64,000 nucleotides of DNA from Motacilla alba alba (GCF_015832195.1 NC_052018.1:30842115-30906114); one strand, 5' to 3'. Numbered from the stretch's first letter, positions 1-17,446 are shown. Notes: generated by a model from the sequence alone, not told the origin. Translations and numbers: made by a program.

Positions 1-554
1 CATTGTCACAATTTTGAATGTGAATCTGTTGACTCTTTTTCAGAAAAATCAGTGAAATACTTTACTTCACGTGGTGAGGTTTTTTCCAGACTTTGAATTT
101 TTCATGTTAATTGCAGAGTTTTGAGGTTTTTTCCTCTTTGAGAGAATTATTTTTCATTCTTCACCAAACCCATTAATTTGCTGTTAGCTGTAGGGTCAGC
201 ACTTACTCTTCTAACTCCAGAGCTTTTTTTTCCCTGTGATCAGTTTGAATGCTGTGATGTAACATGTTGATTTAATGGGAATATCCATCCTGTAATTAGG
301 AATACAGCATATAGGATAGAACTTGAATTCCAGACTCCCAGATTCCATCCTGTTCTTGGTATGGTTTTGGGCATGTTGCTCAGGCTCTCAGATCACTTGT
401 GTTCAGTCTGTACAGTGGGTTTGACAGCCCTGCCGACCCCTCCCAGAAGTGAGAGCCAGCCATCATGGGAAAGGTCTTGGAGATATGGAGAGTTATTTAG
501 TAAGGATACGGTGTCATGACCAGATTACTTAGGCCGAGCTTTGGCTTGTTCTAG
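1..554 (+). other. MTO1: MTO1 intron (partial)
   Basis: This is intronic sequence upstream of the first MTO1 exon visible here. It ends in the acceptor AG at 553-554. It is T-rich and has no reading frame matching the MTO1 protein. The upstream exons, which would carry the mitochondrial targeting peptide and the N-terminal FAD-binding Rossmann motif, lie outside the window. I see no repeat in it. Confidence 0.75.
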
Positions 555-3500
555 CCAGAAGATCAGCTGTCCTGTTACCTTACTCACACGAACCTGAAGG
601 CCCAGCAAATTATCCGTGATAACCTCCACCTGAACAACCACGTCAGGGAGACAACCAGAGGCCCACGGTGAGTGTGTGGCATCATGCAAGGCTGTCAAGG
701 GGACAGGCTGGAAGTCTCTTTGGAGCGGTGAGTCTTTCCTGCTTTGCTTCTGGAAAGTAACTTTTTCTCCATGTCAGGTGCTGCTCATGGCTGTTTACTG
801 TTACAGGTACTGTCCCTCTCTTGAATCAAAGGTTCTGCGCTTCCCAGACCGAGAACATCAGGTGTGGCTGGAGCCAGAAGGCTTGGATTCCAACGTCATT
901 TACCCCCAAGGCATGTCCATGACACTGCCACCTGAGCTCCAGGAGCAGGTGATCAAATCTGTCCCAGGCTTGGAAAAAGCCAAGATGTTACAGCCAGGTG
1001 AGAGAGCTGAATAGTTTTGAATCTATTGGTCATATTTATTTACTAGTTAATGAAAAGCAGGTGTTGTTTATAAAAACTAATTCCTGGATGCAGGGATTTT
1101 TAGTTTACTTCTTCAGAGATCATAAATAGAATTGATAAGCCATTCTGCTCCACTGATTGCCTTGACAGTCCCTCCTGTAACATTTGTCTTGTTGTGTGTC
1201 ACAGGCTATGGGGTGCAGTATGACTTTTTAGACCCCCGACAACTGACCACTTCTCTCGAGTCACGTCTTGTTCAGCGCCTCTTCTTTGCAGGCCAGATAA
1301 ATGGCACGACAGGTTATGAAGAAGCTGCAGCTCAGGTGGGCGAATCTGACTGTTGTATATTCAGTACTTAGAAAGGGATATTACCTTGGCCTTTGTCTTC
1401 CTAGGCCCGTTTTGTGCTCATGAGATGTTCTTACTTTTGTTGCTCACCCTGATTCTATACTTGCCTGGAAAAAGATATTTTTAGTTGTATCTGTACAAGT
1501 ATCTGCAGCTGCTATCACTAAAGTTGCAGTAACAATAGTAATTGAAAGTCCTGTCAAGTGTTTCAGCATGGATACTGTGCAGTGGGTATAGTTGAAAACC
1601 TGGGAATTGTCTCCAGACACATCAACAGGGGCCAAGAAGCCCATCAGACACTCATAATGTCACAAGAAGGAAACACCCTGGGTTACTGGCACAGACTGTT
1701 GCATTTTCCTGAGTGCGGTTTGACGTGTGAGCCTTTGGGGCAGATGTGCCGATGTTTTTGCTAAGAAGAGAGCGATGGATGTTTGGTTTTGTCTGTGCAG
1801 GGTGTGATTGCTGGGATCAATGCGTGCCTGCGGGTCCAGGGCAAGCCCCCGTTCACCGTCAGTCGCACCGAGGGCTACGTGGGAGTGCTGATCGATGACC
1901 TCACCACGCTGGGCACCAGCGAGCCCTACCGCATGTTCACCAGCCGCGTGGAGTTCCGCATGGCCCTGCGGCCGGACAACGCGGACGCCAGGCTCACTCA
2001 CAGAGGTGTTCTGCTCTGGCAGCCCTTGCACTGACCAGCCCTGCCTGGCTGTGGACCTTAGTCTCATGGACCATGTGTCTCTGCAGGGTTTGAAGAAGCC
2101 GGATGTGTGTCACAGCAGCGATATGAACAAGCAGTTAAGATAAGAGCTGCATTAGAGGATGGGATTGCAACACTGAAATCACTTCAGTTCAGCATATCCA
2201 AATGGTCCCAGTTACTACCAGGAGTTCCCATAAGTAGCAATCGCAGGTCACCTGCCAGGTAAGTGTTACACCTGGAGCTTTCTGGTTATGCTTTTTTTAG
2301 CACATCTGGCTAGTGGTTTCACAGCATTTGTCCATCCTTCCTGAAGCAGTCGGTATTCCCAAGATTGTTGTTCTGGCTTAAGCTAAGAACTTAGAACATT
2401 TGAGCTTTGAACAACCATAAATCTGCCTTACAAGTGACTTCTTTTTACCATAAATGTTTACTCTTGTTCTTCACAGTGCCTTTGATGTCCTTCAGTATCA
2501 AGATGTCAACATGGAGATTCTGGCAAAGGCTATCCCAGAGCCCCTGGGCAAGCTTGCTCAATGGAGAGAGCTGGCAGAGAGATTGAAAATAGAAGGTAGA
2601 GTACAAGTATTAGGCTCTCTCGTGGTGATCTATATACGTTTGTTCAGTAAGAGGACAGCAGTTGTCCTAGTGTGTTTCATGTTGCTGCTTAGAGAAATGA
2701 AACACTGATCAGAGTGTGACCTTTTCACCATAAGCCACAGCCGTTTTTATGCACTGATGTTTCACTCTGTGCGTAAGATCACTCTTTGGGTTTTTTTTCT
2801 CCTTACTGTCCCATCAAATAGGCCATCTTTCGTTGTGATGAGAAGATGAAAATAACCCATGTATCTAAATTCCTGTAACAAATCAAAGAGTATGACTTCT
2901 TCCAAAGCAGTGATGTGAATTAGGCTCTATAATCTACGAGGCTCGAAATTTCCTTAGGAACTTTTGACCACCTCAGTGGAATTTTTCATTGTGCTTCTTG
3001 CAAGTGACTTGTTTCACATTAGTATCTATCTGTATCTGCCTTTCTTGTTCCCTGATCACCCCAGCTGCTTATGAGTGGTGTGTAGTCAATCAGCAGCAGG
3101 AAATGGAAGAGGTGCGTCGTGATGAGGCGCTCCAGTTGCCAGACGACCTGGACTACTTTGCCATTGATGCCTCACTCTCGGCAGAGGTGCGGGAGAAGCT
3201 GGCTGCAAACCGCCCCCAGACGGTGAGAAATTCAGCCACAGCAGGGCTGAGCAGCAGTGAAATCCCTTCTGTCTTCTCAGGGGGGTGAAAGAATCAGGGA
3301 AAGGAACACCCACAGGTTTTGATCTCATTTCTCACTAGCTCCATGCAGTGTGTAGGTTTGGTGGTAGTTAACTTGTTCCTGTCTCCATGTGCAGATTGGT
3401 GCCGTCAGCCGTATCCCTGGAATCACACCAGCTGCTATTGTTAACCTGCTAAGATTTGTGAAAACCAATCACCGGAAGACAGAGAAACTAAAAGCTGTGC

Positions 3501-3616
3501 CTCAGTCTGGGGAGTACTTCCCCGGGAAAATGTACTCAGGCAAAGCAACTTCACCAAGACAGATTTCAGCAGAGTTTTCTGAAGAGGAGACAAAGTTTGT
3601 TAAAACACCTTTGTAG
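555..3616 (+). CDS. MTO1: MTO1, mitochondrial tRNA wobble uridine modification enzyme (3' part, 8 exons)
   Basis: MTO1 is the mitochondrial MnmG/GidA-family flavoprotein. With GTPBP3 it installs the 5-taurinomethyl group on wobble uridine 34 of mitochondrial tRNAs (family knowledge). Coding exons are 555-667, 807-997, 1205-1335, 1801-2005, 2087-2258, 2477-2595, 3065-3222 and 3395-3616, stop TAG at 3614-3616. All have AG/GT junctions, and the phases close to 1311 nt, or 436 residues plus stop. Visible residues 36-50 fit GidA signature 1 ([15 protein letters not shown]). Residues 130 onward fit signature 2 ([17 protein letters not shown]), which contacts FAD. The C-terminal half is the helical GidA-associated domain that binds tRNA in the family. 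The N-terminal GxGxxG region is off the window. No frameshift is seen, and the gene converges on EEF1A1. Confidence 0.97.
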
Positions 3617-4163
3617 AGAATGGCACTGATCCTGCCAGACTTCGTGGCAAGATCCCCTCCTGAGCCTCTTCCCAGATAACACCCATGCTGTCTGGATCCA
3701 AAGCAGTTGGGTTCTGTGGCAGTGTCATTACACTGAACAAAGATGATGCATGCACAAAGTAAATGCTCAGAAACCTAAATACAGCCTGTGATTTTGCTGA
3801 TACAAATGGAGAGACAGGACAACTGCTTTTGAAATTCCACTCATTTAGAAGACTTTGGATAGTCAAAATCTGTATCTTGTAAAGGACAGTGTTTAGTTCT
3901 TCTGAAATGAGTAAGAAATGGTACCAGGCAAAGCCCATGGCAACACAAGAGGATTGGAGCTGGAAAGTGTGTTCCATTGTGTTCAGGCCTTGTGTTCATA
4001 GCTGTGCAGTGACTATGCACAGGCTGGTGTCTCGGTGTGGTGTCAGCCAGTAGGAGACACTTGGCTATGGAAACGTGTGCCACACGAATATTTTAAATTT
4101 ACGTAGGAGACTGAATGTAAACACCACATCCTGCAGATGTTTTTCTCTTTTAAAATAAATAAA
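3617..4163 (+). other. MTO1: MTO1 3'UTR with overlapping poly(A) signals
   Basis: Noncoding sequence follows the TAG stop. Two overlapping AATAAA hexamers lie at 4154-4159 and 4158-4163, giving a 3'UTR of roughly 560 nt if cleavage falls shortly downstream. Minus-strand reading frames here show no family resemblance and are treated as chance. Confidence 0.7.
4154..4163 (+). terminator. MTO1: Tandem polyadenylation signal, MTO1
   Basis: Two overlapping copies of the canonical AATAAA hexamer lie about 540 nt after the stop codon. These are the only canonical signals I noticed close downstream of the coding end. Confidence 0.7.
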
Positions 4164-4624
4164 GCTTGTCCTGAAACTTGCTGAAGAACTCAATTATCAC
4201 TTAGCTTTCAGCAGGGCCTCGCCAGTTCACTGGATCACAGTTTCCACGCATAAGATGGGCTGAGATTCACTACAGAGCTGGGGGAGGCAGCTGGACAAGG
4301 CTGGGCACTGAGGAGGATGGGGGACATGTGGGAACCTGCCCCATGGACCTCAGCCTGGGCACTGTGAAGCTCTGTCTGATATGCTGTGGGCTGGGGGAGT
4401 GGGATTCTCATCAGCACTGGTCCTGCAACTGACAGGAACTTGGATTTGAGTGAGATCCGAGTCAGTTGGATCAACTGGGCAGTTGATTACTCACCAGCGA
4501 GACGCGTGGAATTCAAGCTGTTGCTGTGCATCTACCAATTCCTTGCTTGACTCAGGCAGCAGTTTCTGGTGCTGGTCTCATTTCTGAATGTCCTCTGGCT
4601 TCAGAACACATTTTGATGCAGTAA

Positions 4625-4688
4625 AATCAGAGAATCTTATAGGCTGGAAAAGACCCTTAAGGTCATTGAGTCCAACCATGACCCAAAT
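4625..4688 (-). mobile_element. CR1 LINE 3'-end fragment
   Basis: The plus strand reads GGCTGGAAAAGACCCTTAAG, then GGTCATTGAGTCCAACC. This is the reverse complement of the 3' end shared by avian CR1 LINEs. It is 5'-truncated to about 60 bp, as is usual for CR1, and carries no reading frame. Confidence 0.75.
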
Positions 4689-7600
4689 ATATATATCTGT
4701 CATTTTGAAAATATGATTCTGGAAGTTTCTCTGGCATATTTGCTGTGGGTGAGGGTTGCTCTCCTGTCCAGAGAAAGGAGTGAGTAAATCCCTTTTGTTG
4801 ACAGAGACTGTCATGCAGCAGGAGGATGAGCAGAGTTTGCAGTTTGTTTGGGGCATTATCCAACCTGCCTGAAAGCACTTCCCCATCACTGTCCACTGGC
4901 TTGTATGGAAGAGCTTTAGACACGTGATCTGTAGGTCAGTTCATGTCAGAATGCCTCAGCAAGGTGAACATCTACCTGCTCCTTTATATCTGTAGCCTGT
5001 TTTCCTTCTGTCCTTGTTGGCTGTAAGATTTGCTTCAACCATGCAAGCCTTAAGTTCAGCATAAGAAGAAAGGCAGCCAGGCTTTCTGCAGTGTAACTTG
5101 GGCTCCAGGTATGGTGCTCATGGAATTCCAGCTATGTGAATCCAAAGAAACCCTAAATCTTCACTTTTAGTCCAATTATGCGGTTTCAAAACTGCATTTC
5201 CTAGTTCTTGTCAGCAGTCATTTGACAGGACTATTTAGCTTTCAATAATGTGTGTCTTTAAAGGTGAGTACTTCGCACTTTGCTACAAAAGGAAACACTT
5301 TCCTCAGCTTTGTGTGCTAAATTTTTCTGTGCTGGTCTCACACATGCAGTATAAATGAAAGGGTGATTCCACTGAGCTGGGCTGCACCAGTGTCAAAGGA
5401 AGAGCAGAAGGAGGGGAGTTTTCTTACCTTTAAGAATTTCATAATGCACAGCTGTGGTCTAAGGAGGGGGAAGGAGTTAAGTCCAGGGGGAATTGAAGTC
5501 ATAAGCACATTGCTTCCCAGCAGATCCTCTGTAACAACTGCTCTTTCTGTTTCAGTGTGAAGTGGGTCTTTGGTGAGTTCCCTTGTTAAGACAGGGTGTC
5601 CTCTGTTCATGTATGTAGGTTAATGATGTCCATATTTGCTGAAATGGAAAACCTGGCTTGTGCACAAGTTTGAGGACTGGCTGTCCCTCAGGTATTGGTT
5701 TCATGTGTACAGAGCTTGCCACAATATTTTGTGCTTGTTGAACAGTTCTTGTTTGAGAAAACTTTTAATAGGAAAAGAAATTGCTGCAAGTAGTTCTATT
5801 CATTTTGGTAAGAAAACTAAGCACAGAAAAGCTAAATAATCTGCTCAAGTAACATGGGCAGATAGGAGGTGCCATCTGGTTTCTAACCACTGGGGATTTG
5901 TTACAAGGCCCAAGGTTTGGTTTTTAGGTGAAGACAAAGTGAGCTTAGACCCTCCCAGGTCCTGTGGCCTTGCTGAGACCAACAGGATGGGAAGGGCAGA
6001 ACTGGAGGAGTCTGCTCTTAACATGCTTGCTTTTCCTTGTCTGAGCAGTAATGAATGGCACTTTGTTGTCCTGTAATCCTTGCTGTCACCAGGCTAACGG
6101 GGGGGAGGATATGTGGTGAGGTTGACCTAACTTGTTGCACTTACCAACTGTCCTTGTGTTCCCTGCTTCAGTGTATATGTCTCTCCCTCCTGCAGAATAG
6201 GCCTGGTGATCAGCACTTTTTCCTCAGATATCTACCACTCTATCTTATTCCAGATTTTTAAGACAACTTATTTTCCTTCCCTTCTCTAGTTTTCATTTCA
6301 TATGGTGCTTGAACTGAGCAGTTTCTTTATTTTGTCCTTATTTCTGCTTGGGACATGAAAGCAAGAGAAAAATGGAAAGACATTTTATGCTAGGAGATGC
6401 TAACATTGATGCTAACATAGCTGCAACATTTGAGGGTCTCAGTGCTGCTGGGATGTTTGCAGTGGTGGAACAGCGTCTTAGCCCCTACTTGCCCTTGGCA
6501 GGCACAATGTGCCTCCTAGTTGTGCATTGCCCTTGCACTTTGTTAAGTAACAGTTTTCGCATGCAGTGGTTTTAGATGCTCAGGGGTTACCAGCTTTGAT
6601 GACCATACTTCCCAGGTTGTGTTCTTCGTGCAGTGACAGGTATCTCAGGATGTGATTTAGTGGATGCAGGGAGGAATCTACTGTCCCCTTGGAGATGCTC
6701 TTTCCACCGAGAAGGTGCTCTCAGTTCTTTCCATCAAACCATGGCCAGTGCTGCTCAGAGTCCTTCCAGGGTGTTGTTTCCATCCTTTGCCTTGATTTCA
6801 TGGCACTACTGAGAAATAAAAGGTGTCTTTCCCCTCCTTTGATTAAAATTAGTTCTGTCCAGGCATGGAGACAGGAGACTTGCTCGGCAATTGCTATTAC
6901 ATAAAGGGCAGAGGAAAAGGCTTGATTCTTGACCTGTTATTTTACTGTCAGTGATGCTTCGGGGAATCAAATTGTGCTTTTGTCTCCTTTCTAAACTGCT
7001 ATGCAGGTTTTACCCTTCAAATGTAGCTCTGAGGGAGGAGAGTGATCCTCACCAGAGGATCTATGACTCCATACTCACCATTGTGTGGTGGCCGTGCCTG
7101 GTGCCTGGGCCTTCACCTCTGTGCCAAGGAATGCAGTATTGGCAAACCTTCTGTACTGAAAGCTGGAGGCTGCATCTTCTTCACCTCTTTGCAGACCTAA
7201 GACTGGATGTTTTGATGGCCTCTGATGTCTCCTTGGGGTGCTCACCTCTGAGCAGGCAGATCCACAGCCTCAGCTTGCCTATCTGTGCCCCTGCAGAGTG
7301 GGTGCTTCCCTGCTGCTGCAGGAGCAGTCAGCAGAGCCACTCGGATGGGCTGCAAAGCTCCGGGAGGAGCACAGCTCAGCAAGAGCCCGGGCTGCGCTAG
7401 AGACACAGGTGGAGCGAGTGAAGGGTGAAGGTGTTCCTGTCTGGCGTCAGCTGCAGCTCCCAGCACAAGCTCCAGGAGGAACATTTTCAGGCACCACTGG
7501 AGACTGATGATAAGCACAAGCTGCTCTTGTTTCAAGTTACTAAGTGCTGGATGTGGTTAACTGAACAGCAGGCACGGAGACAGGTGGGAAATGAGTTCAC

Positions 7601-8394
7601 TCTGCCTTACAGAGCAGCAAGAAGAAAGGGGAGGTGACAACAGCCTCGTGACCAGTTTCTTCCCTCCCAGTCTACTGTGCTTTAACTTGAAGATTGCCGT
7701 GCATGACCAGGTGGTGGCCTGCGTCACATGTGTACAGGGTTTTTGGATTCACAAGTGGAACGCCTGCTGTGCCTGGTAGTGCTGAGCTGGCACTTCAGAG
7801 AGGTTTTGTCCTTGTCCCACTGCATCTTGGGAGACTCTGGCCAGGTGGCAGGTGACAGGGCTGGCTTGGTGACATTGCCCCAGAGCTGGCTGGTGGACAG
7901 TGGTGGGTGTCAGGAAAGAGCTGGAAGCGGCTGTTCGGGAGCAGAGTGGTCACGTCACAGGCAGTGACCTCAGCTCTCCTTGGCTGTGCCACGTGTGTAG
8001 CAGCCTGGGGAATGTGTGCCCGGGAATGAGTCGCAGGAATTTCCCTCACAAGGAAGTGACTGCAGTAGAGCAGAATCCTTGTTCAGGGTGGTTTTCCTTC
8101 TCCCACTTCCAGGCCACATATATACACCCCCTCCTTCTCCAAAGAATTAGGGTATTGTAATCCATAAAAGGGTTTTAGCAGCAGGCAAGGTGATATGAGT
8201 TACTGTTACTAGTAATGTCAGTCAAACAAACTTATAATTACATTTAAATTCATCTATTCCTTCCTTTTTTCCCTCTGGAAAAGGCTATAAAAGGACTTGT
8301 TAGACATAGAGACAAGTCAACATCAACAATCTTACATCTCTTTATCCAAAATACTCATGTCCTGTCAGTAGAACCATAGCTCAGCTTATAAACT

Positions 8395-8520
8395 AAATAT
8401 TTATTAAATATCAATGAAATATTTAATAATAAGAAATATATATAACAAATAATAAAATACATAATATGTATAAATAAGAACTTATTATCAATAACTAAAT
8501 ATTAATTCATTTGGGGGCAT
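8395..8520. repeat. AT-rich low-complexity patch
   Basis: About 125 bp consists almost entirely of A and T, in overlapping TATTTAA, AATATA and AATAATAA motifs. No coding potential or recognised element family. Confidence 0.7.
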
Positions 8521-8685
8521 TTACCTTTTTTTTACTAAAGAATTAGCTTAGAATCCAGCTTCAAAATAGGAATTGCAGATTTTAAGGAGCCTGGCAATGG
8601 CAATTATAAAAAGAAAAAAAGTAATGGGTACCTTATTAAATCATGAAGGTGTATGCATATGTTATGTATAATATATAGGTGTGCA

Positions 8686-8726
8686 TGTGTATATATATAT
8701 ATATATACACATATATATACATATAT
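8686..8726. repeat. TA/CA microsatellite
   Basis: A dinucleotide run of alternating TA, with CA/TG interruptions at both sides, about 40 bp long. It is likely length-polymorphic. Confidence 0.8.
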
Positions 8727-11700
8727 GAAACAAAAAAATGGGCATTTTGCTTAAGATGTGCCCAGGTGGCTGCAGATAAAGGAACCTGAAGCTTCCTTTT
8801 AAATTTCAGCCTTACCTGCAATCAACCCCCTCCAGGAGGGGACATTTGAGTCGCCTTTCCATCTCTATGCAGGTTTGGAGTCAACAGCTTTGCCAGCTGT
8901 GCTGATCTGTGCAGAATAGGCACCTGGGGTGGGGAAATGCTGTGGCTCTTCCCTTTGTATTAAATAATCCAGATTTTACTGGGCTGAAAGGGAAAATGTG
9001 ACTGTGACTGCTGCTGGCAGGGCAGGCAGGGTCTGAATTAGGGGTGAGCTGGCTCTGCTCTGCTCATTTCCAGTCACTATGTAATACAAAAAAATTAGCA
9101 TATTAACCCACGGACTAGTGTTTGTGCTGAGCCTGAGCTAGCAGATGCCCTTGCAGGAGGATGCCCAGGGCTCTGCCTTGATTTGCTGAGAAGAGCCAGG
9201 AGAAAGACTAAGCAAGTACCTCAGCACACACAGGGCAAACCTATCGCTGCTGCGTCCTTAAAATCACGCACTTGGCCCATGGGGATCATTCACCAATGAA
9301 AGCTTAGGTACCTTCCAACCTGTTTTGCTTTTTCAAAGGAAGAAATAAGGAAAACCTGCACAAAATGCAGCTCCTTGGCTGACAGCCCGTGTGCACCCCA
9401 CTCTTGCCCCACAGACCCTCCCACCCAGAGGCCAGAGATCCTTCATCAGGGTATCCCACTCTGATTTCCACCTTTCCTCAATATCTCACGCAGGATCTTC
9501 CAAGGAAAATACGGGTTCAGCTGCCACCTTACCAGTACAGAGAACCTGGCAGATTTGAATTATGTTGTGTAAATATTTGAAACCTTAAAGGATTTAAGAA
9601 TTACTGGTAAGTAGCCAGGGAAAGTAACCTGATATTTTAAAAAGCAGGCAACAATGTAATTGACTTACAACACAGAAATGATCTGAAGGGACTAAAGAGG
9701 ACCCAGGAAAGGCTAAAAATCCGCAGCTTCTGTACCTTGGAAGCCAATACAGTTTTGATATCTACAAGATTTTTCTTCAGCTCTTTTGTACCCCAGGTGC
9801 CCTTTTCTTTCTCCTGAGGTGGTTTCAGGCCTCTCCTTGGTAAGCAGGAGCAGCCTTGCAAGAGAAAGTTAATTTTGCCCAGTATTATATTCCATGGTCA
9901 CAGTATATTCCTCTGTTCAGCTTATGGTTTGGCTATTATGCAAGATTTGCAGTTTCAGAAAACTAAATTCCTAGACAGCAAGTACTGTTCAGTGCAATCA
10001 GATTACATGAAAAATTTGAGTTATTGAAACTTGTAAATTCAAAGGTGTTAATACTGTCAGGAATTTGCAACTTGCAGTGAAATGTGTGAGAGTTCTTGTA
10101 GAAAAGGAGCTCTGGGCGTAACAAATGCTTTGAGCAGGACTCAGAGGTGCTCAGGGTCCTCCAGGGCACTGTTGGTGAGGCAGCTTATCAGCCCTCCCAC
10201 TGCATCCTCCACTCCCCAGCCTCCCTCTGGGCACTACATAAACATACAACTAATGGAAATTAAAACCAGGTGGGTTGTATTCAGACTGAACTTACATGGT
10301 TCTTAAACAGATCATCATGAGGCATCAATGAGGAAAGGAATATCCCTGTACAGCACAAAGTTTAATTTGTCTGTACACGGTTTATCTTGACCAAATCTAA
10401 AATTTAAAATATGCATTTACAGAACACAGTTTTCCAAAATTTGTCAATACCTTTCAAAATATACTGAGACAGCTAAATTAAGAATATGAATTAGTCTTTC
10501 ATTTGCAATTTCAGTAAAGTTAGTTATTCCAGTTATTAGCCTTGTACAAGCTGATCTGAGATATAATTAAAATGCCTCTGGGCAGTAGTCTGAGCAGAGT
10601 CCATTTTATTCCAGCCTGAACTATCCACCAAGGCAATCAACACTGAGTAAGAAGTTACTTAGTGATATCAGCTATGACTGCACTGCTCCATTCCCTCCAA
10701 AGACCAACCAGCCTTTGTCATCTCTGTCCCCCAGTACCTCGCCACATACATTTCTGGAATATTTCTGTGTATTTGAAGTCCTCTGGACTACCAAAACATT
10801 CATCAACAACTAGAAAGGAAACATTCACAAATGCAAGACTCCAGTCAATTTTTTGCCTTCTGAGCCAGCTCCGGCACCACGGCAGTGTGCTGTCACACTT
10901 CTGTATCAACAACACCAGCATTGCAGGACAGTGAGGAAAGAGTTAAGGACAGCTGTAAAAGTTGCTTAAAGAAATAAGCAGTCAGAAGACAAATACAGTT
11001 CTCAACTAAGAACATTTATTAAAAGTTTGATCAAAGTAGTTTTATTCCCAAATTTTGTTTACAAAAGTCTAACAATTTCCCCAGGTAGTCAGATTAATAA
11101 AAGAACTGAGATGGCATTACATTAGTGCATAGAAAGCAAATCTGGTCTGTAAGAGTTAAGAGTGAAAAAGAAAGAAAACCAAATGTGTAAAATGTAGGTT
11201 TTAAGTACATGAAAGTAATTGCTAGTATTGCAGGCAGAGCATTCCCAAGTGTTTTGCTGCTCGCATGAAGTTGTTTGATGCAATAGTGTTCTTTAGGGGT
11301 CTTTTCCTAACCAGTCCCTCTGCCATGAACTATGCAGCTGATTCTTGTCCTGCTCTTCAGCTGGGCCATTTTAACATGACCCAGACTCCCAGCAGCTCTG
11401 GCAGCTGATCTCATCTATGCACAGCTGACCTAAGGGCCTCTTGCAATAGCAGCACCACACTGCACTGCTGGGTCACACCTTATTTTCCCTAAGGATCTGA
11501 AGGAGCTGCTTACTACAAGCCCATTTCCAAACTACCATGGGGCAAGTACACCCAGCTGAAGACAGCCCTGTGCAACGTGCACAGAGGCACTCTAGACTGG
11601 GTGTTGCATATCCAGCCCGTGGCCGGCCAAATCAAACATCCTGCGTTAACAAAGGAATGTGAAGGAAATCTAACGAACACAGAGCCGCACTGAAGGCAGC

Positions 11701-13006
11701 CTGTGCCAAAGCTGCTTTGCTTTTCATCCAAATCAGAACTCTGCTGAACCAGTCTGACTGAAGCCTCCTGGAAAATATTTAGTGGTTTAACTGAAAAGCA
11801 TGCTAAGATTTGGCAAGACACTTCAAGCTTTATTATGGCAACAGTAGGTCTGCCTCCATTTTGAAGTTATGTACTTCCTGTTGCCTTGGGGACACTAACA
11901 AACCTCCAGAAGCAAATTTCAGTGGCAGAGATTTCTTTACTGAATTACACAGCCTGCTATGAAGCTCTCTAGCCCTTGCTTCCACTGTACCTTCAAAAAC
12001 AGTGTGCAATGCTCCAAGGTTCCGCTGCAGTTAAGACACAGAAGGTGGGCAGAAAAAGAGAAAAGATCCAGACAAAGAGCATGAAAGTAACAGCCGTTCA
12101 GACCTATCCAAGCAGTGCAGATATGAGTTCCTGCTGAGCAAGCACACAGCTGGAGAAGGAAAGGAAAACAGAACACAGATAATACAGCCGTTACAGGCAG
12201 AACAAACATACTGGTGTCATGGAACAAGTCCCCCATAGATACCAATTCTTTTTGACCTATCCTGGGGATGCTGTGGGGCAATCATGTGAAAGGTTAGTAA
12301 AACAGCTGCACCATTATGCAAGTCAGCTCTGATTATCCATTAACTGCTTGCCCCCGTTTACCAATTTGAAGCAAGGCTTCTGTGCCAGTATTCATAATAA
12401 TTACAGCTGGTATTCTTATAACCCAGAATATTTAACTTGGGGTTATTTGTCTACTGATTATTAATAAGAGTTTGGACTAGATACCCAAGTCTCTTTTAAC
12501 TGACTGTTTGATCCAAATTTTCACCCTGTTGTTAGAAAGATAGCAGGGACCTTGTCCCACTGTGCCATTTGGTGCAGGCTACAATGGTGAGTCACTCAGA
12601 TTGCACTGAAGTGTAATTCTAGACAGATGTTTCAGATTTGGCTATTCAACGTCTTACTATATATTAGAAAACATCTATGTAAAAGTTTTAATTTTAGAAG
12701 AGCTACACAACATCAGTTTCTCAGAAAAAGAAAAAATTGGTTTTGCTTTTGACTAGAAAAATCAGTGTACAAAATGTTGGAAACCCAACATTGGATTCTT
12801 TGTAATATTTTTTAAAGGTTAAATGTGTTCACTTTTTTCCTTCATGTAGACTTTTTCTGGTTTACTCAATGCTTCATAGAATGCACGAAAACACTTTTAA
12901 CTGTTACCTGTATTCATGCAATGCAATCCAATCTAAAAATAGTTTTTGAAGAAAGCACCAGAAAAGTTACTTAAGGCTTAGATCAGTTTAAAAGTAAACC
13001 TGTTGA

Positions 13007-13012
13007 TTTATT
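13007..13012 (-). terminator. EEF1A1: Distal poly(A) signal AATAAA, EEF1A1
   Basis: A canonical AATAAA on the minus strand, about 170 nt beyond the proximal ATTAAA. Its use cannot be judged from sequence alone. Confidence 0.45.
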
Positions 13013-13177
13013 TTGCTCTACTCTTCAGAAACAAGTAATTTTGAGTATTTGCTTTGCAACTTGTGAACATATTTAATTAGCAACGATCCTTTCTTATCCC
13101 ACCATGACTAGATATAGGTTTTGGCATAAACTTAACATTAACCCAAAGAACACAGAGACATAGCATTGAACTTCTGT

Positions 13178-13183
13178 TTTAAT
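13178..13183 (-). terminator. EEF1A1: Proximal poly(A) signal ATTAAA, EEF1A1
   Basis: An ATTAAA variant hexamer on the minus strand, about 260 nt after the stop, inside the block conserved with mammals. It follows a GAGACC element that also precedes the mammalian signal. Confidence 0.65.
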
Positions 13184-13439
13184 GGTCTCAAATTCTGTGA
13201 CAGATTTTTTGGTCAAGTTTCCATTTTAAAAAATTTGTCGATTTTAAAGACTAATAACTTAAACTGCCACGAAACAAATGGTCCACAAACATTCCTTTCC
13301 TTCTGAAGCTTTTACGATGCATTGTAATCATTAACCAGTCTTTCACTATTAAACTTAAATGGCCAATTGAGACAAACAGTTCTGAGACCGTTCTTCCACC
13401 ACTGGTTAAGACTGAGGTGGCAGCTGGTGTACAGAATTT

Positions 13440-17446
<4,007 letters not shown>

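Larger units (their letters stand above)
4164..13006. other. Intergenic spacer between MTO1 and EEF1A1 3' ends
   Basis: About 8.8 kb separate two convergent genes. I see no convincing gene. Contents include a short CR1 fragment (4625-4688), an extremely AT-rich patch (about 8395-8520) and a TA/TG microsatellite (about 8686-8726). Open frames such as 6951-7400 (+) and 11937-12281 (-) show no recognisable domain or coding-like conservation. A minus-strand AATAAA lies at 11015-11020, without a gene to go with it. Confidence 0.6.
13007..13439 (-). other. EEF1A1: EEF1A1 3'UTR, strongly conserved
   Basis: Reading on the minus strand from the TGA stop, the first 260 or so bases closely follow the mammalian EEF1A1 3'UTR as I remember it. 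Matching blocks include CAGTGGTGGAAGAACGGTCT and, further on, CAATTGGCCATTTAAGTTTA. An ATTAAA signal lies at 13178-13183, where the mammalian transcript ends. A canonical AATAAA lies further down at 13007-13012. Both may be used. Confidence 0.8.

Noticed and set aside
4578..4923. Overlapping minus-strand frames of 86-103 codons
   Set aside because: They overlap the CR1 fragment at 4625-4688 and show no resemblance to the CR1 protein or other families.
6951..7400. A 149-codon plus-strand frame between MTO1 and EEF1A1
   Set aside because: No domain, no splice context, and overlapping frames of similar length on other strands; treated as chance in a moderately GC-rich stretch.
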